From Taeniopygia guttata (Eukaryota > Chordata > Aves > Passeriformes > Estrildidae), in NCBI RefSeq assembly GCF_048771995.1, contig NC_133027.1:13140001-13204000 (forward strand): 64,000 bases of DNA. The letters run 5' to 3'. Below, one piece after another: positions 14,531-26,920 of this stretch; the first letter of the stretch is position 1, and each line of letters opens with the position of its first letter. Below the pieces are notes generated by a model. That model had not been told where the DNA came from, did not search any database, and saw only the letters and a list, made by a program, of their open reading frames with translations. The translations under genes and the position numbers were made by a program.

Positions 14531-14755
14531 GCCGGGCGGGCGGGCGCGGGGGAAGCCCCGGGGCGGGCGGGGGCCGAGGGGCAGAGCCCGGCGGGGCTCG
14601 GCCGGGCGGCCTCGGCCTCAGCCGCCCCCGGGTGCCCGCTCCCTGTGCCCGGCGTCGTCCGTGCCCTGCCCGCTTCGCTCGGCGGCTCCTTCGCTCCACG
14701 CGTGCAGCCGTGCTGCGCCCGGCGTGCGGGGACAGCGCCGCCAGCGCGCGGTGAT

Positions 14756-15045
14756 CACAGAATCACAGAATCAATTAGGTCGGAAAAGACTTCTGAGATC
14801 ATCCAGTCCAACCTGTGACCACCTTGTCAACCAGACCGTGGCAACGAGTGGCACGTCCTGTGTTTTAACACCTCCAGGGATGGCGACTCCACCATCTCCT
14901 TGGGCAGGCCATTCTGTTATGTAATAACCTTTTCTGTGAAGATTTTCTTCCTGATGTCCAACCTAAACATCCCCTGGCACAGCTCAGCACTGTGCCCTCA
15001 TACAGCCAGTTGCCTGGGAGAAGAGGCCGGTCCCCATCGGGTTCC
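14756..15045 (-). mobile_element. CR1 LINE fragment, 3' end, antisense
   Basis: The sequence starts with the CR1 3'-terminal short repeat in reverse complement (CACAGAATCACAGAATCA). It continues with the conserved 3' UTR blocks GATCATCCAGTCCAACC, a degraded CATC..CTGGG segment, TTTTCTTCCTGATGTCCAACC and GAGAAGAGGCCGG. This is a 5'-truncated CR1 copy of the avian type. It lies directly against the CpG island, a few hundred bases from the presumed VSNL1 start. Confidence 0.88.
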
Positions 15046-18000
15046 TTTCGTGTGCGAGGCGAGGGCAGCGGTGACCCGCGCACGGAGCCGCCTGGAGCTG
15101 TCACAGGTGTGTGTGTAGGCGTCATCTTCCATTGCACCCTTACACCTTGGCTCTTCTTACACTATCATGGAAGGTGATGTTATATAGCTTAGCTTTAAAA
15201 CATCATTCAACCCCTGAAACGTGAAATTCAACTGGTCTTGCGCTTCAATATAAAACCCAGCTGAGGCTGCCCTGCCCTCGCTTTTGTCACCGTCACTGTA
15301 GCAGCTGCTTTTGTGGTAGGAGTAAAAGATCAGGGCTCCTTCACAAGACACTGCACAGCGTGTAACTAACTCTAGGCCCTTTTTAAGGCAGAGACATACA
15401 TCAGTGTTTGCTTTCATGCATGACAAGCTCTGTCACTGACTGTTTACATAAATTAAGCATATTTAGCATGTCCTAAACACAACAGTGCAGAAAGCAGATG
15501 GATACATCAAGGAGGTGAAAGGGAGGCAAAATAATGACGTATAGAAAAGAGTGAATTACACCAAGCCTGTTTTCAACTATCTGCTCATTATTTCAGAAAG
15601 AGAAGAGCATGAAGATTGTGTCGTAAGCGAAGGAGGAAATAATTTTTCATTTACTGTTGAAATTCTTGAAGAATTAAATTGTAACACAAGCTGATGTGTA
15701 CAAATGTACAGGAAGTGACAGTATGTTCAATTTGCGAATGTAGACAATTGAATTCATAGGTTATCTTTTTGTGGTTGGCAAAAGTCACCACTTTTTCTCC
15801 CAGAATTACTTTTTTTTGTGGAAGGCAGCAATTTTATGATTTTATGCTTTTCTTTTTTTTTTTTAACTTTCCAGTGCACCACTCACTTCAGTTCATGTTT
15901 TGGTTTTCTAGATGTGTAAAAATACTCCCTGAAAATGCTAAAAATTTAGTTCCATTCCAGGCTTTGCAGAAAGAAACAGGATTTTATACACTTGACTGGG
16001 TATCTCTGAAACTCATGTTTTATTTGTTCAGATTAATTTAAATTATTTTCTGTCATCTTCATATTGTGCTACCTCATTGCTTTCTTGGCCTGGCAGATCA
16101 TTAATAATCATCTCTAGCATAATGAATGTTAGAGTGCTGTAACATCTGCTTCTAAGTTTTAACCACATCGTTCCCTCGTATTTTCTGTCTCTTGCTCCGT
16201 TCTTTATAAGTTTGTCTTGTACCACCACAGTGCAACATTTATTCTGTGTGACCTATTTTGATTTTGGCCATATTGCAGTTACTGCAAAACTTCGTCTCAT
16301 CTTCGTAACTTTTCTAGTGGCAGCAGCGTAGCTATGGAAGTGCAGAGCTCTGGGATGGCTCTAAACTCAGGTATTTACGTGGTGTCTTAGCTGGGTTTTG
16401 CTGTGTTCTTCCACAACTGCCAAGGTAGCAGTATTTCAGGCAGCTGGTAGAAAGCTGCCGTAGGCTTGATTGTCTGCTGTGTGACTGGGACTTAGAGATG
16501 ATGCCCCTTTCCCCATCATTTGGGTCATCCTTTGCAAATGCCTGAACATTTGCTTACCCTCAAAAAGCAGAAATAATAGGTTGAATTTGAAAAAAAAAAA
16601 AGTTGATAAAACACATTTAAATATGACGTTTGTTACATCGTAGTATTTTTAAAATCTAATTCAGTGTCAGAATTCAGCTACAAAAAAGGTGTAGATTAAG
16701 CAGATGATACGATGTAGTGTGTTTTCATATTAACTTTCCCTGTCTATATTTAGGTAATTCCGTATAAAATCAGTTTACTTAGACTGCATTTTCAAATGCA
16801 TTTGAAAACAAGATTCTCATCCAAAAAAAGAGGTACTCAACAGTATTATTCTAGAAAACTGGCTTATTTTTACATGTACTACATCACAGACACAATGCAA
16901 TACAAAACAACGCTGCACTGAAAAGTATAAAACCTCTCCACTTGCATTATTAGTGCTTAGTCAAAAATTCTCATGAAAAAGTTTCATTTTGGTGTAGATC
17001 AACAATTTAATAAGTTACTTCTATTCTATTCAAGGCATTATAATTAGAAAGGTAATAATGACATTACCAGTGTGTGCTATTATGACACCTCTTACATGGC
17101 GCTGTCCTACACTGCATGCAGCTCCTGAAGGCTTTTGTAAGTTGTCTGTAAAAGTTTACCAGTTCAGATCATTGCCATTTTCAGCCACTTAGCATTCATT
17201 TTTTTATTTGTGCAAATAAGATTGTGTTTTAGGCTGTGGAGAATTACATTCACTACACTTGCTTCTCCAGATAGATAATAGTAGAATTTTATATTTTCTG
17301 GCTGTACAGTTCTTTGGATCTTGCAAATGCAACTTATCATTGCCAACTAATTGTTGCAGCTTCAGATGATTTTTTAACCTAAATAACATGATGCTCATAA
17401 TGGAGCTACAGCAATTTAAAAGAAGTCACAGTCTGACCTAAAGTTTTCTATTGAAAGTGTATATTTTTTATTTTACCCTCAGTATGAACAGTGTAAATAT
17501 AAGGATTCTTAGCTTATGAAGGAATAGCAACGTGGGTACCTGCTCTTTTACAGTCTTCCATGCCTTACATGGGTCTTCTTTAGGCTTTCAATCTCCTGAA
17601 CTTGCTGCTTATACCTTTGAAAGAAGCCAAGCGAGGCCCTAAGTCTCTGATCTTGTCAAGGGAGATAGATATGCACCTTCAGAGGGAAATTCAAAACCTA
17701 ATGAGATCGAGGATCCGCCTCTCCTTTTTTCTCTCCCTCCTCTGCACACCAGAGTAGACAATTCAATATTATAAGTCACAGTAGTCTCTGAGAGGACTCA
17801 CTGTCTCAGCAGGTGGCTTACTGGTAATGAGACTTTTTTTTTTTTTTTTAATTTAGCATGATCTCCCATTTTGCAGATATCAATTTAAATGCATAATACC
17901 ATTTTGGGGTTTGCATTTTCCCCTTTCTCTTTTATGCTCAATACTTGCTAAGAATATATTTGCATATATATTTTACAAGAATCAACAGCAGAAAAAATAT

Positions 18001-21000
18001 AATTAGAAGGAATTTGAGTCTGTATCTACATCTCTAGCTGTATGCTTTATGTTCTGCCAGGCCTTTTGAAGGAATGATTTTCTTTCTTCTTTCTGTGTTC
18101 CCTTGGTGCAGTTTTTGCACGCTGAGATGTACTTGTCTGTTAGATGGAGAGCTGAAAGCAGCAATGCGGCTGCAAGGATTGGCAGAAGGGAGCTGCTGCA
18201 AGGCTCTGTGATTAAGCGAAGCTGCTGCAACACTCTGCAGTTGGAAAAGGGTGAGATTCTTGGTGCTCAGCAGCAAACAATGAGCATGGCTGATTTTATC
18301 ACTTTCAAAGTGACTGTAGATTGTCTTGCTTCTTTAATGTGCTATATATATCATTACATGAAAATGACATTTTTGTCTGCGTATTATCTTTCATTTTTAT
18401 CTCTCATTTTAAAATACATTTATAATATCCCTAACAATATTGATAAAACAAAATGAACTTACTTTACTAATAAATGCAATTTTTCTTCTTTATGAAATGT
18501 AGTTATTTCTTGTGTGCAGATCACCTTTGTTTGTGTCAAATGAAATAAATTACAATTCAGTCTTTTTATTAATGAGACCAGTTATTAGTCTTCAATTTCT
18601 TAGGTTCACGGAATGAAATGCAAAGAAAATACCATTTATGTAACATAATCTCTGATGTTGTATAATACAATCACAACTGGGGAGTGTGTGCAATGCCTAA
18701 CTTTAGAGCCTACATTTGATAGGCTAAATACTTATCTGTTTGCTTGCATTTTCTTTCATGTCAATGAAAATACAGAGAAACTGTAATAAGGTGATTCAGG
18801 CTGGGAACCTGGCTAGCAAGAGGCAAGAAAAGAAATATTTAAGTTCAGGCACCTAAATGAAATGTCTAAAGCTAAATGGCATGAGTCCAGGTTTCACTCC
18901 AGTAGGCTGCTTCCCACAGAAGCTGTTCCAGTTGTTCTTCTTAAGTGAGGCATTTGCTCAAGCAGAAATAAAAGGTTGACATTCTGGACCTGAGAAATGT
19001 AAGCTTCAAGTAAATAATGGGTGTTTATAAGGATAGGAATGACAAAACTGAGACACATTTCATTTTCTACAAATGTCCTAAAGATAGCTTTCCTCTGCCA
19101 TTTAGCTCAAGGCAGAACTTTTACATACACAGAATAATTCCTGTGAAGTCACGCTGGTCACATGGCCTTGAGATGTTCCAACAGGACTTTGCTTATTTGA
19201 TCTATGATTGTTCTTAGCTAAAATATTATAATGATGACATGGAAAAATTGGAACTCAGCTGTAGATGTAATAGCAAATAATGAGATTAAAAATAGAGGAA
19301 AAGGCCACAAATTGCAGCTAGTTTAGAAGATTTATTACTAATGGAATTCTTACTTTAACCACCACACATCAAAGCAAACAAGATTCTACCTAACCTTTTT
19401 TGACACCAGATTATCTTACTCAGCTTTTCACTTCTGTCATTATTTGTATTATTCATTTTTGTAATACAGATTTGTATGATTAATAACACACTTCAATGCT
19501 GTGACATGAGTGCATTTTCTACTAAAAATGGTGGGAGGGGTAGATAGAGAATAAGAAGACTGTTTACTTGCTTTTGGGCAAAATGTACTCACAACTTGGT
19601 GGATACATATATGTAGTTACCTTTGTGTACTTAAACTGCACTATGAAACATGATGACTTCATATAATAGTCTTTATTTGAGAGGTAATACTTTTTAATAT
19701 GATTTGGTTTGAGAGAACAGCAGTGAATCAGCACTCTTGGACCGTAATCACTAGAGCAGGATGTACTGCTTAGAGCAGAGATGCATCTCAGAAAGTGGGC
19801 CACTGGACATAAAATCAGAACCAACAGAAAAGAAACATCAAAGAAGAGAGATATTAAACAAAACATTGAAAACTTATTTCATAATTCCATTTGCAATGAA
19901 ATCGCTCATTTTCTAATGCTAAGTCATCTTTTCCTTCATCTGTTAACCCCTAACATAAATGCAGTCATCTGCCCACACGTTTCTAATTGCCAACATCCCT
20001 ATTTGTCAAAATCCTGCTACTGCTTCTCTCCCCAAAATACATCAGACAGCATCTGGTCTTGTGCCTGATATCAGAGAGATAGCTTGAGAAAGTCATATCA
20101 AAAGCAAAGCAGTTAAACAATGTTTCTTTTACAAGAACCCCTCTCTTTGTAGTAGTTTCGAGTTTAGGAACACACTTTCTGATCAGACACCTTAAGAGGT
20201 AACTATAAACTACTTAGTAATGAGTTTGTCATTATTAAGGAATTTATGTCTGTGATTTCTGTAACTTCCTGTTGCAATGAGTTTTACATTTAACTAAGTT
20301 TTAGATTTGGGGAAAAAATATTTACCCTTACGATTAATCTAGAACCCATTTTTCACATTCAGTGGTGAAAAATGTACTGCCACGCTGAAAAACAGCTGTG
20401 CAATATCAGCATATTAATTTGAAGTAATGCCGAAAATGCTAATTTATAAATATTTAATAAAATAAATAATATAAAACTAATATATTAATACTGAACTAAC
20501 TATACTGATTCTTTTTTATCTGATTTTTAAAAAAATTAAGCTTCAAAACAAGTGTTCTGTAGCATATCCTGTCACCATGTGTACTTGATACAAAATTCAT
20601 GAGCCTTTCCCCAGTCAGGCCTCAAGGAGCTCCTGGGGACTGATTTATTTGTTTGATGTGGGAAGATGAGGAGGGTCGGTATTCTCATAACCCACCTCCT
20701 AAAACACTATCCACTTGAAAATCATTTATCTGTGAGAACCATCCTAGGTGGTTTAGCCAATCAGACTTTGTTTTGAAGTATTTCTTCTTCCCTGGGCCTC
20801 CCTGAATACCTTCCACTACATTTTGAAGCCCTATGGGTACCTCTTTTTGATAAATTTCCATTCATTGTGACTTTTGCCTCAAGTCCCTGTCTGACCATCC
20901 TCATCGCTGTTTATTCCTTCATTGCTGGAACATCCTGTGCTCTCTGCTGCACTGAGCTACCACTTTCCATTCCCTCTTCCAGAACAGATGCTTCCTCCCA

Positions 21001-22180
21001 AAGGATGGTCCTATCAAAAAGTGAGAAAGGGTGACTGTGTATTTATTATATTTTAAATTTCAGATATAGTTTATTATCTTATGCATGTATCTTGAGATGC
21101 AAGAAAAGGAGAATTTTAATATTTTCACTTGCTCTTGCAAATTTTTCAACATTGATGGAAAAGTAAGCAAAGCTTAAGAGAGAACATTGTGGCTGTTGTA
21201 AACAAATATGTAGCAAGCCAGAACACTTACAACAAATGCAGCAGGTACTTTGCAAAACTGTTGTCTCAAATAAGCATTCTAAACTTCTCTAGTTATATTT
21301 ATTGGTCTGTGGCTGCCTGAGATATCTATGTCTTTAGAGACTATTGAAAAATATTCACATACTTGCCAGCTTATCCAATTTAGGAATAATATAGAAATAA
21401 TAAAAGTTTTCTGTGTGCATATTTTTTTTTAATTTTCGACCTGGCTATTTACTTTTTTTTTAATATATATTTGGTAGTTTATTTCATGTTTTACAGCGCT
21501 GTACTGCATTAATAATTTTCCTCCAATTTTCAGACCACTTTCATATGATCATGATTTTTATCCCCATAATTATTTTTTATGTGATGTGTAATGTTCTGGT
21601 CAGCATATTTCAAGTCATTCTCAGATGCTGTTTAGTTCAATAATGAAGCCATCAGTATCTGCAATTTGGGAGGTGAACCAATAATCATGGAGTTAGCTGC
21701 ATTAGTTTAAAATCAACTCACTGTGAAAATAAGATTGCCCCTAGTTCTTTATTATATGACTGCAGGCTGCTGCTAACTGGGCAGTGCATTGTAGCACAAC
21801 ACTATCACAGCAGGAACAGAAAGGAATTGAAAGCAATATTGAGTTGGATGAATTTAATTTTAATCTAGATCATTCTTACCAGAATGATTCCTTTCAGAGG
21901 CAGTGTTATATGAAAGCAGTGGTTAGTTTTTAATGTCATATGGTGTTCTAGATTATTTGTCTTTACAAAAGAGATGCATTCATCTTCCTTAACTCTGATG
22001 CCATCTCAAACTACTGAAAGTTCAAGTAAGTGTTTTGTCCCAAATAATTTGATATGAGCAGTAGTGTAACTGAGATTCTGTTGCTTCTCTTGAGAAATTT
22101 ATCTCATGGTCCACATGAGTTCAGAGAATCACCAAATCACAAAATATGCCAGGCTGTTTAAATGTGGTTAGTGTATATAC
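15046..22180. other. Intergenic AT-rich spacer
   Basis: This is the left part of the spacer between the two CpG islands. No exon or RNA gene is recognised. Poly-T and poly-A runs occur near 15848, 16591 and 17834. A somewhat GC-richer stretch at 16310-16500 and a frame at 18003-18276 open on both strands show no known protein. Confidence 0.6.
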
Positions 22181-22186
22181 ATGTTT

Positions 22187-22240
22187 TGTGTGTGTATATG
22201 CAAGTACATACACACACACACACACACACATACACACAGA
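22187..22240. repeat. CA/TG microsatellite with inverted-repeat start
   Basis: A (CA)n tract runs from about 22209 to 22238. It is preceded by a short TG run, so that TGTGTGTGTA (22187-22196) and TACACACACA (22209-22218) form a perfect 10-bp inverted repeat around a 12-nt loop. Confidence 0.9.
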
Positions 22241-23716
22241 GTTAAAGCTGTATTATTTACTGCCAAATTTCATGTGTTAAATGATTTATTATCTTCTTTA
22301 CAAGATTTGTTTAGAAATTTTTAATTGATTACTTACCTCCCTCTTACTTGTTCTATAGGCAGCTGAGTTATTTGAAACAGGCCTTCCTATAGGAATTATC
22401 TTTCCTATGGATTGATCTCTTTTACCAATTTGTTGATGTTTAATAAAATATCAGATATTTACAGGAGCTGTTTCATAGCTATTTAATCAGATTTCTTTCC
22501 TCATGTTGAGTCTATTAATTTCTATCCACAGCTGAAACAGGGGTTGAACATCGGAGTTTTGTAAAGACTTACTGGAGTGTAATTTTTAATGTATATATGT
22601 GTTTACACATAAGAATGCCTCACAAAAAATCGAATAAATTTACATAACTGTGATATAAAAAAATATCTATGATGATTTCATACAGGTATAAAGCCAGCAT
22701 ACGTATAATTAGTCAATCTTTTATGTGAGACCAGATGATCATTTTACAAGATGTTTTAGAATAAATGCCTACAGACTTTCTCTTGTTGGTAGTTGACCAT
22801 GTTTAAGAGTGAGCCAAGCAGGAGTCAAAAACTATCTTATTTTGCAGTAGTTCCGCATGAACCCCAATAAAATGTTCCATGTTCTTAAGGAATTTTACCC
22901 CTAAGGCTTTGATTCAACACAAATTTCTGATTCATATTCTTGATAAAAGGACATTAAGTTCTTTCTGTATTTCTTTCACCAATATTTTTCCTAATACCTA
23001 AATGTGTAAAACCTTTGAAAGGGTGATTCTGTTTTAAATAATTAACTGATCCCTATTCATACCATGAGTATTAATGAAATTCTGTGTCTCTTTCAAACTA
23101 GCAGCACCTGAATAGACTAAAATAGATTAGAAAGAATAATTGCTGAATTTAAAAGTGAACTGCTTATTAAATCAAAGTAGTCTATGAGTTGTTTTAGCAG
23201 GCAGTCAGCGTGGAAACCATTTACCAGTTGCTAGGATGTCTCATTTCTAGTGTTGACCTTCAGCTGTATCAAGTCAGTGCCTGCTGTGGAAGAGTGGAGA
23301 GGAGCAGGCAGCCTGGCTGTGTGCTCTGCCGGATTGCCGGGGCTGGCTGAGCACGGGCACAACGCTCAGCGCTTTACAGCAGTGCCAGGAGTGCCTGGGA
23401 TCACAGGAAAACATGCTCCCACTGCAAACTGCCCTCCCATCCAGCCTACTCAAGAGATGAGCAGAACTGAGTGGTGATGATGGGCATTTTACCTCTGTGT
23501 TTGTCTACTTCAGCAACTTTTCTTGTCTTACAGGGGTTTTCTGTGCCTATGGAGAAGATTTTTGTAAATAAATATGTTTAAATAAATATGTTTAAATTAA
23601 CACTGTAGCTACACTGTGATTTCATGGTATATACCAGAGAGCATCGTCTACTACATGAAAGTACATGAACAAAGAGATGCTATTTTTTCAAGATAATGAG
23701 ACAAAGGCAGTGATTT

Positions 23717-23750
<34 letters not shown>

Positions 23751-25550
23751 TATATATAATCACTTATTGTCTGGCTATTGAAAAGATTCCTTAAAAGAAC
23801 TAAAACCACAGATTCATGTACTTTTTTAATGTTGTATAACCAGTATTTTACACTGTTCATGTCCTAAAAATGGATATAGATTTTATTTCTTTTGATTTTT
23901 TTTTTGTATTTGTTTTTGACAGGTGAAGGATTGCTCATATGGACACATAGCAATTTTTATCATGATTCCCATTCCTTAATGTATCACATTATTAGTTATT
24001 TTTAGACTTTTCAGTCTTTCACAATAAAAAATTAAAACATCCATTTTGATCTAAAGTGTTTTATATGTGTTATTATAATTAGACTATCTTATTCATATGA
24101 AGTTAACTTTAAAAGATGCTAAGAGACATCCACTATGTTTAAAACTCATCTGGACAAAACATTTTAAACTCATTTGGTTTCATCTTACTAATACTGCACA
24201 GATTATTTTGAATTGTGTTTTCACAGGGAAAAATATTTAGATTTTAATTATAAGCCATTTAGAATACTTCATCATTATAACCTATGGTTTCCTCAAATAC
24301 TGTCAACAATGTTCCTGTTTAAGGAAGTTAAGGGAGTTTCAACTTTGCCAATCTCATCTGCATCATTCATCTTTTAGTCATATTTTTAAATATAGAAGTT
24401 TTTGTATTCACAGTAAGCCACAATATCCTTCCAGTGTTTTCATATTAAATTAATGAAAAGGTTAAAGGTATGTTACTGAATGTGTTTTATGTTCACATTT
24501 TATGCTCAGCTCACAACTAATACTCTGTGTTAGATCAGGAAGGTGAGGGAGAATAAAAAAGAAAAATAATGCATCTATTGTTTAAAATATGCCTGCTCCC
24601 TTACAGTGTAAGCACTGAATTAAAGAATTCAGAAAATATTTATCATTGCTAATATATAGGAACAGAGGAACATGTGTTTGGAGGAGAACTTTAGCCATGG
24701 ATTGCACATGTGAATAATTTGGAGTAGATATTTTGGTAAAAAATAGATTTATTCAATTGCAATCCCATTACAGGAAACAGTTTCTGAAGTTCAAATAAGA
24801 GATTTTAATTTTTAAGAACTTATGGGATGGTAATATGTGTGAAAGCTCCCTCTGAAACATTTGCCGTGGAGTAGTGTGCTCTTCAAATTCCAGTCAATTG
24901 TTCTCAAAGTCAAAACTGTCTATCATGAGAACAAAATGTACTATTATGCTGTTCTGTCTGCTGAAAGATCAACACATCTTCTTTTTGTCACTAAAGAGGT
25001 ACATTTTTCAGGAAATTTCAAACAGGAATGATAAAAAAAAAAAAAAGGAAGCACTCATTCAAAAATATTGAACAGAGTTTAAAAGGGATGGATATTCAAC
25101 CTGCATAATGGGCATTGAGTTTTTAAGTTCAGTCATTTATTATTTCATAAATATTTAGGCTTCATTAATTTTCATTAGTAGCACATTTCGTCATACAGTA
25201 TCTTCAGAAAATGTAAAAATACAGTACAATTTTTAAACATAGATAACAATCTGAAATATGTATCTAATTAAAAGAAAAAGTAAAAATGGCCATAGTGGAT
25301 CAGTTGTTTGTCTTTGCCCTGGTTACAAATGGCACAGTATATTGTCTCCCACACTGACCAGAAGCTAGTGTTTAGAGGAAGTGTAAAGAAATGATCCAAA
25401 TGTAAAGTAATCCTTCACTTAGTACCTTGTAGCTTCTTATGATCAACATTTTGCAATTTTTTTAATCTCAGTTTGCAGTCAAGTCATTGTGCTTTATATA
25501 TTATGAAGGTCTCTTTCCTGAATTTATTTTAATTGTTTTTTAAACCTTTC
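22241..25550. other. Intergenic AT-rich spacer
   Basis: No gene is recognised. A GC-richer patch at 23280-23440 contains a short frame (23250-23477) with no known domain. A TA microsatellite lies at about 23717-23759, preceded by a 16-bp near-tandem repeat at 23568-23597. Confidence 0.6.
23717..23759. repeat. TA microsatellite
   Basis: A run of alternating TA with a TAAATAAA interruption. It is self-complementary and can form a hairpin. Confidence 0.92.
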
Positions 25551-25554
25551 ATAT

Positions 25555-26310
25555 CTTTGATCCTCATAACTGCATGCTACCATGAGTTCCACAATTTAAT
25601 TATATATGAAAAGTATTATATTTTGTTTGTACTAAGCTTCTGAAGCAGTAATTTTTGTGATATGTCCCAGTTCTTTTCCTGCAAGGAATACCTTATTTGA
25701 TTAATCCAGAAATTATCTGGAAAGGGGAATGCATAGAAAGCTGATCAAGTTTGCTGATGATATTGACCAGTTTAGAATAGCAAAAAGAAGAACCACAAGT
25801 GAAGAACTGAAGAAAAACCTTGTGAGGTGGGGCAAGAAATCGGGAGTTGAAATTTTTTTTGAAGTAATGAGAAATGCAGCAGAGAGGAAAAAATTCAGCT
25901 TCCTATTTAAAATGATGGGCTCTGAAATGACCCTTATGGCAGAGGAGCCAGCTCTTCAAGTTATGATAGATGGTTCAATTAAAATGCCTGTGATCATCAA
26001 CAGTCAAGAAATCAAGTTAAAAGTTAAAAATTATTGGGAAAAGAATAAACTTCAAAATGAAATAATATTAATATGCAGATGCTTAAATACGTGAAGCACC
26101 TGCAATTTTGTCATTATCTATACTTCTGATCCCTCATCTTACAGACAATATGGTTGAATTTTAAAGGGCTCAGAGAAGGGCACCAAGGATTATCAAGGGT
26201 GCGGAATTTCTCTTGTAGTGGGATCAACCAAATAAGACTCTACTTCAATCTGTAAATAGATTCCTCATCATGATGTGATAGAGGTCTAAGAAACATGAAT
26301 GGCATGTCAG
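25555..26310. mobile_element. Old CR1 LINE with oppositely oriented parts (copy A)
   Basis: The left part (about 25555-25690) matches the region just after the CR1 reverse transcriptase in antisense, with blocks such as GAGTTCCACAATTTAATTAT and a TTTTGTTTGT stretch. The right part (about 25700-26310) is in sense and encodes decayed reverse-transcriptase C-terminal sequence: a KFADD-like motif at 25748-25762, a glycine/tryptophan-containing block, and a QRRA-like segment near 26172-26186 (CTCAGAGAAGGGCACCAAGG). A 121-codon open stretch (25729-26094) is a relic of that frame, not a gene. The layout resembles a minus-strand CR1 insertion whose 5' part was inverted on integration. Confidence 0.7.
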
Positions 26311-26499
26311 GGTTTTGTAGGGACTGAGTGTTCACTGTGTACTTCTAATGCAAGACAGCAAGATGGTAAAGCAGAGCGCTGGTTCCACATGAATAGAAAA
26401 GGAACTTTTTGTAAAATTGTTGAGGTTAACCTGGAAGAGCAGTTCTTTGATCCTAAATGTTGTGGGTACTAAAAGTTTATGTGGAATTAAAGTGAAATT

Positions 26500-26920
26500 G
26501 GAAAGAAATAATAGAAAAATAGTAAAGATCATCTAGATCCACCCAACCTGCCAAAGGCAGGGACACCTTCCACTAGACCAGGTTGCTCAAAGCTCCATCC
26601 AACCTGGACCTTCAACACTTTCAGGAATGGAGCATCCACAATTTATGTGGACAACCTGTTCCTATACCTTAGGTATAAGGTTCCTGTACCTTACCATCCT
26701 CACAGTAAAAATTTTCTTCCTAATATCTAACTCAAACCTACTCTCTTCCAGCTTGAAGTCATTGCCCCTTCTCCTGTCACTACATGTCCTTGTGGAAAGA
26801 CCTCTCCAGCTCTCTTCTAGGCTCTCTTCAGGTACTGAAATGCCACAATATGGTCAGCCCAGACCCTTCTTTCCTCCAGGCTGAATAACCACAACTTTCT
26901 ATATCTCTCTATTGAATATA
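26500..26920 (-). mobile_element. CR1 LINE fragment, antisense
   Basis: Antisense CR1 landmarks occur in order: GATCATCTAGATCCACCC, GGCAGGGACACCTTCCACTA, CAGGTTGCTCAAAGC, GCATCCACAA, CAACCTGTTCC, TTTTCTTCCTAATATCTAAC, TTGCCCCTTCTCCTGTCACT and CTCCAGGCTGAATAACC. The 3'-most short repeat is degraded or lost. It is a 5'-truncated copy that covers much of the CR1 3' UTR and end of ORF2. Confidence 0.87.

Larger units (their letters stand above)
12380..14753 (-). promoter_or_regulatory. VSNL1: Large CpG island, probable VSNL1 promoter region
   Basis: Two strongly GC-rich blocks (about 12.38-13.45 and 14.05-14.75 kb) flank a less CpG-rich centre with poly-T runs near 13817-13858 and an AT-rich patch near 13671-13695. 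The right block has many GC boxes and an NRF1-like site at 14518-14525 but no TATA box, as expected for a broad CpG promoter. In mammals VSNL1 lies divergently about 20 kb from RAD51AP2, and this island is about 18-19 kb from the RAD51AP2 island. VSNL1 encodes a myristoylated EF-hand neuronal calcium sensor. The gene name comes from synteny only. Confidence 0.6.

Noticed and set aside
14730..14739. GGACAGCGCC, the right half of a REST/NRSF (RE1) site, near a neuronal promoter
   Set aside because: The left half (TCAGCACC) is not present at the canonical spacing, so it is a chance half-site in GC-rich DNA.
13755..14924. 389-codon + strand frame and its overlapping partners
   Set aside because: It begins in a poly-T region, crosses the GC-rich block and ends inside a CR1 element. 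There is no homology, and a competing - strand promoter model explains the composition.
22120..22165. Possible CR1 3' end (AGAATCACCAAATCACAAAAT)
   Set aside because: Only the short tail-like repeat is suggestive and no further CR1 blocks follow.
25729..26094. A 121-codon gene
   Set aside because: The frame is decayed CR1 reverse-transcriptase sequence.
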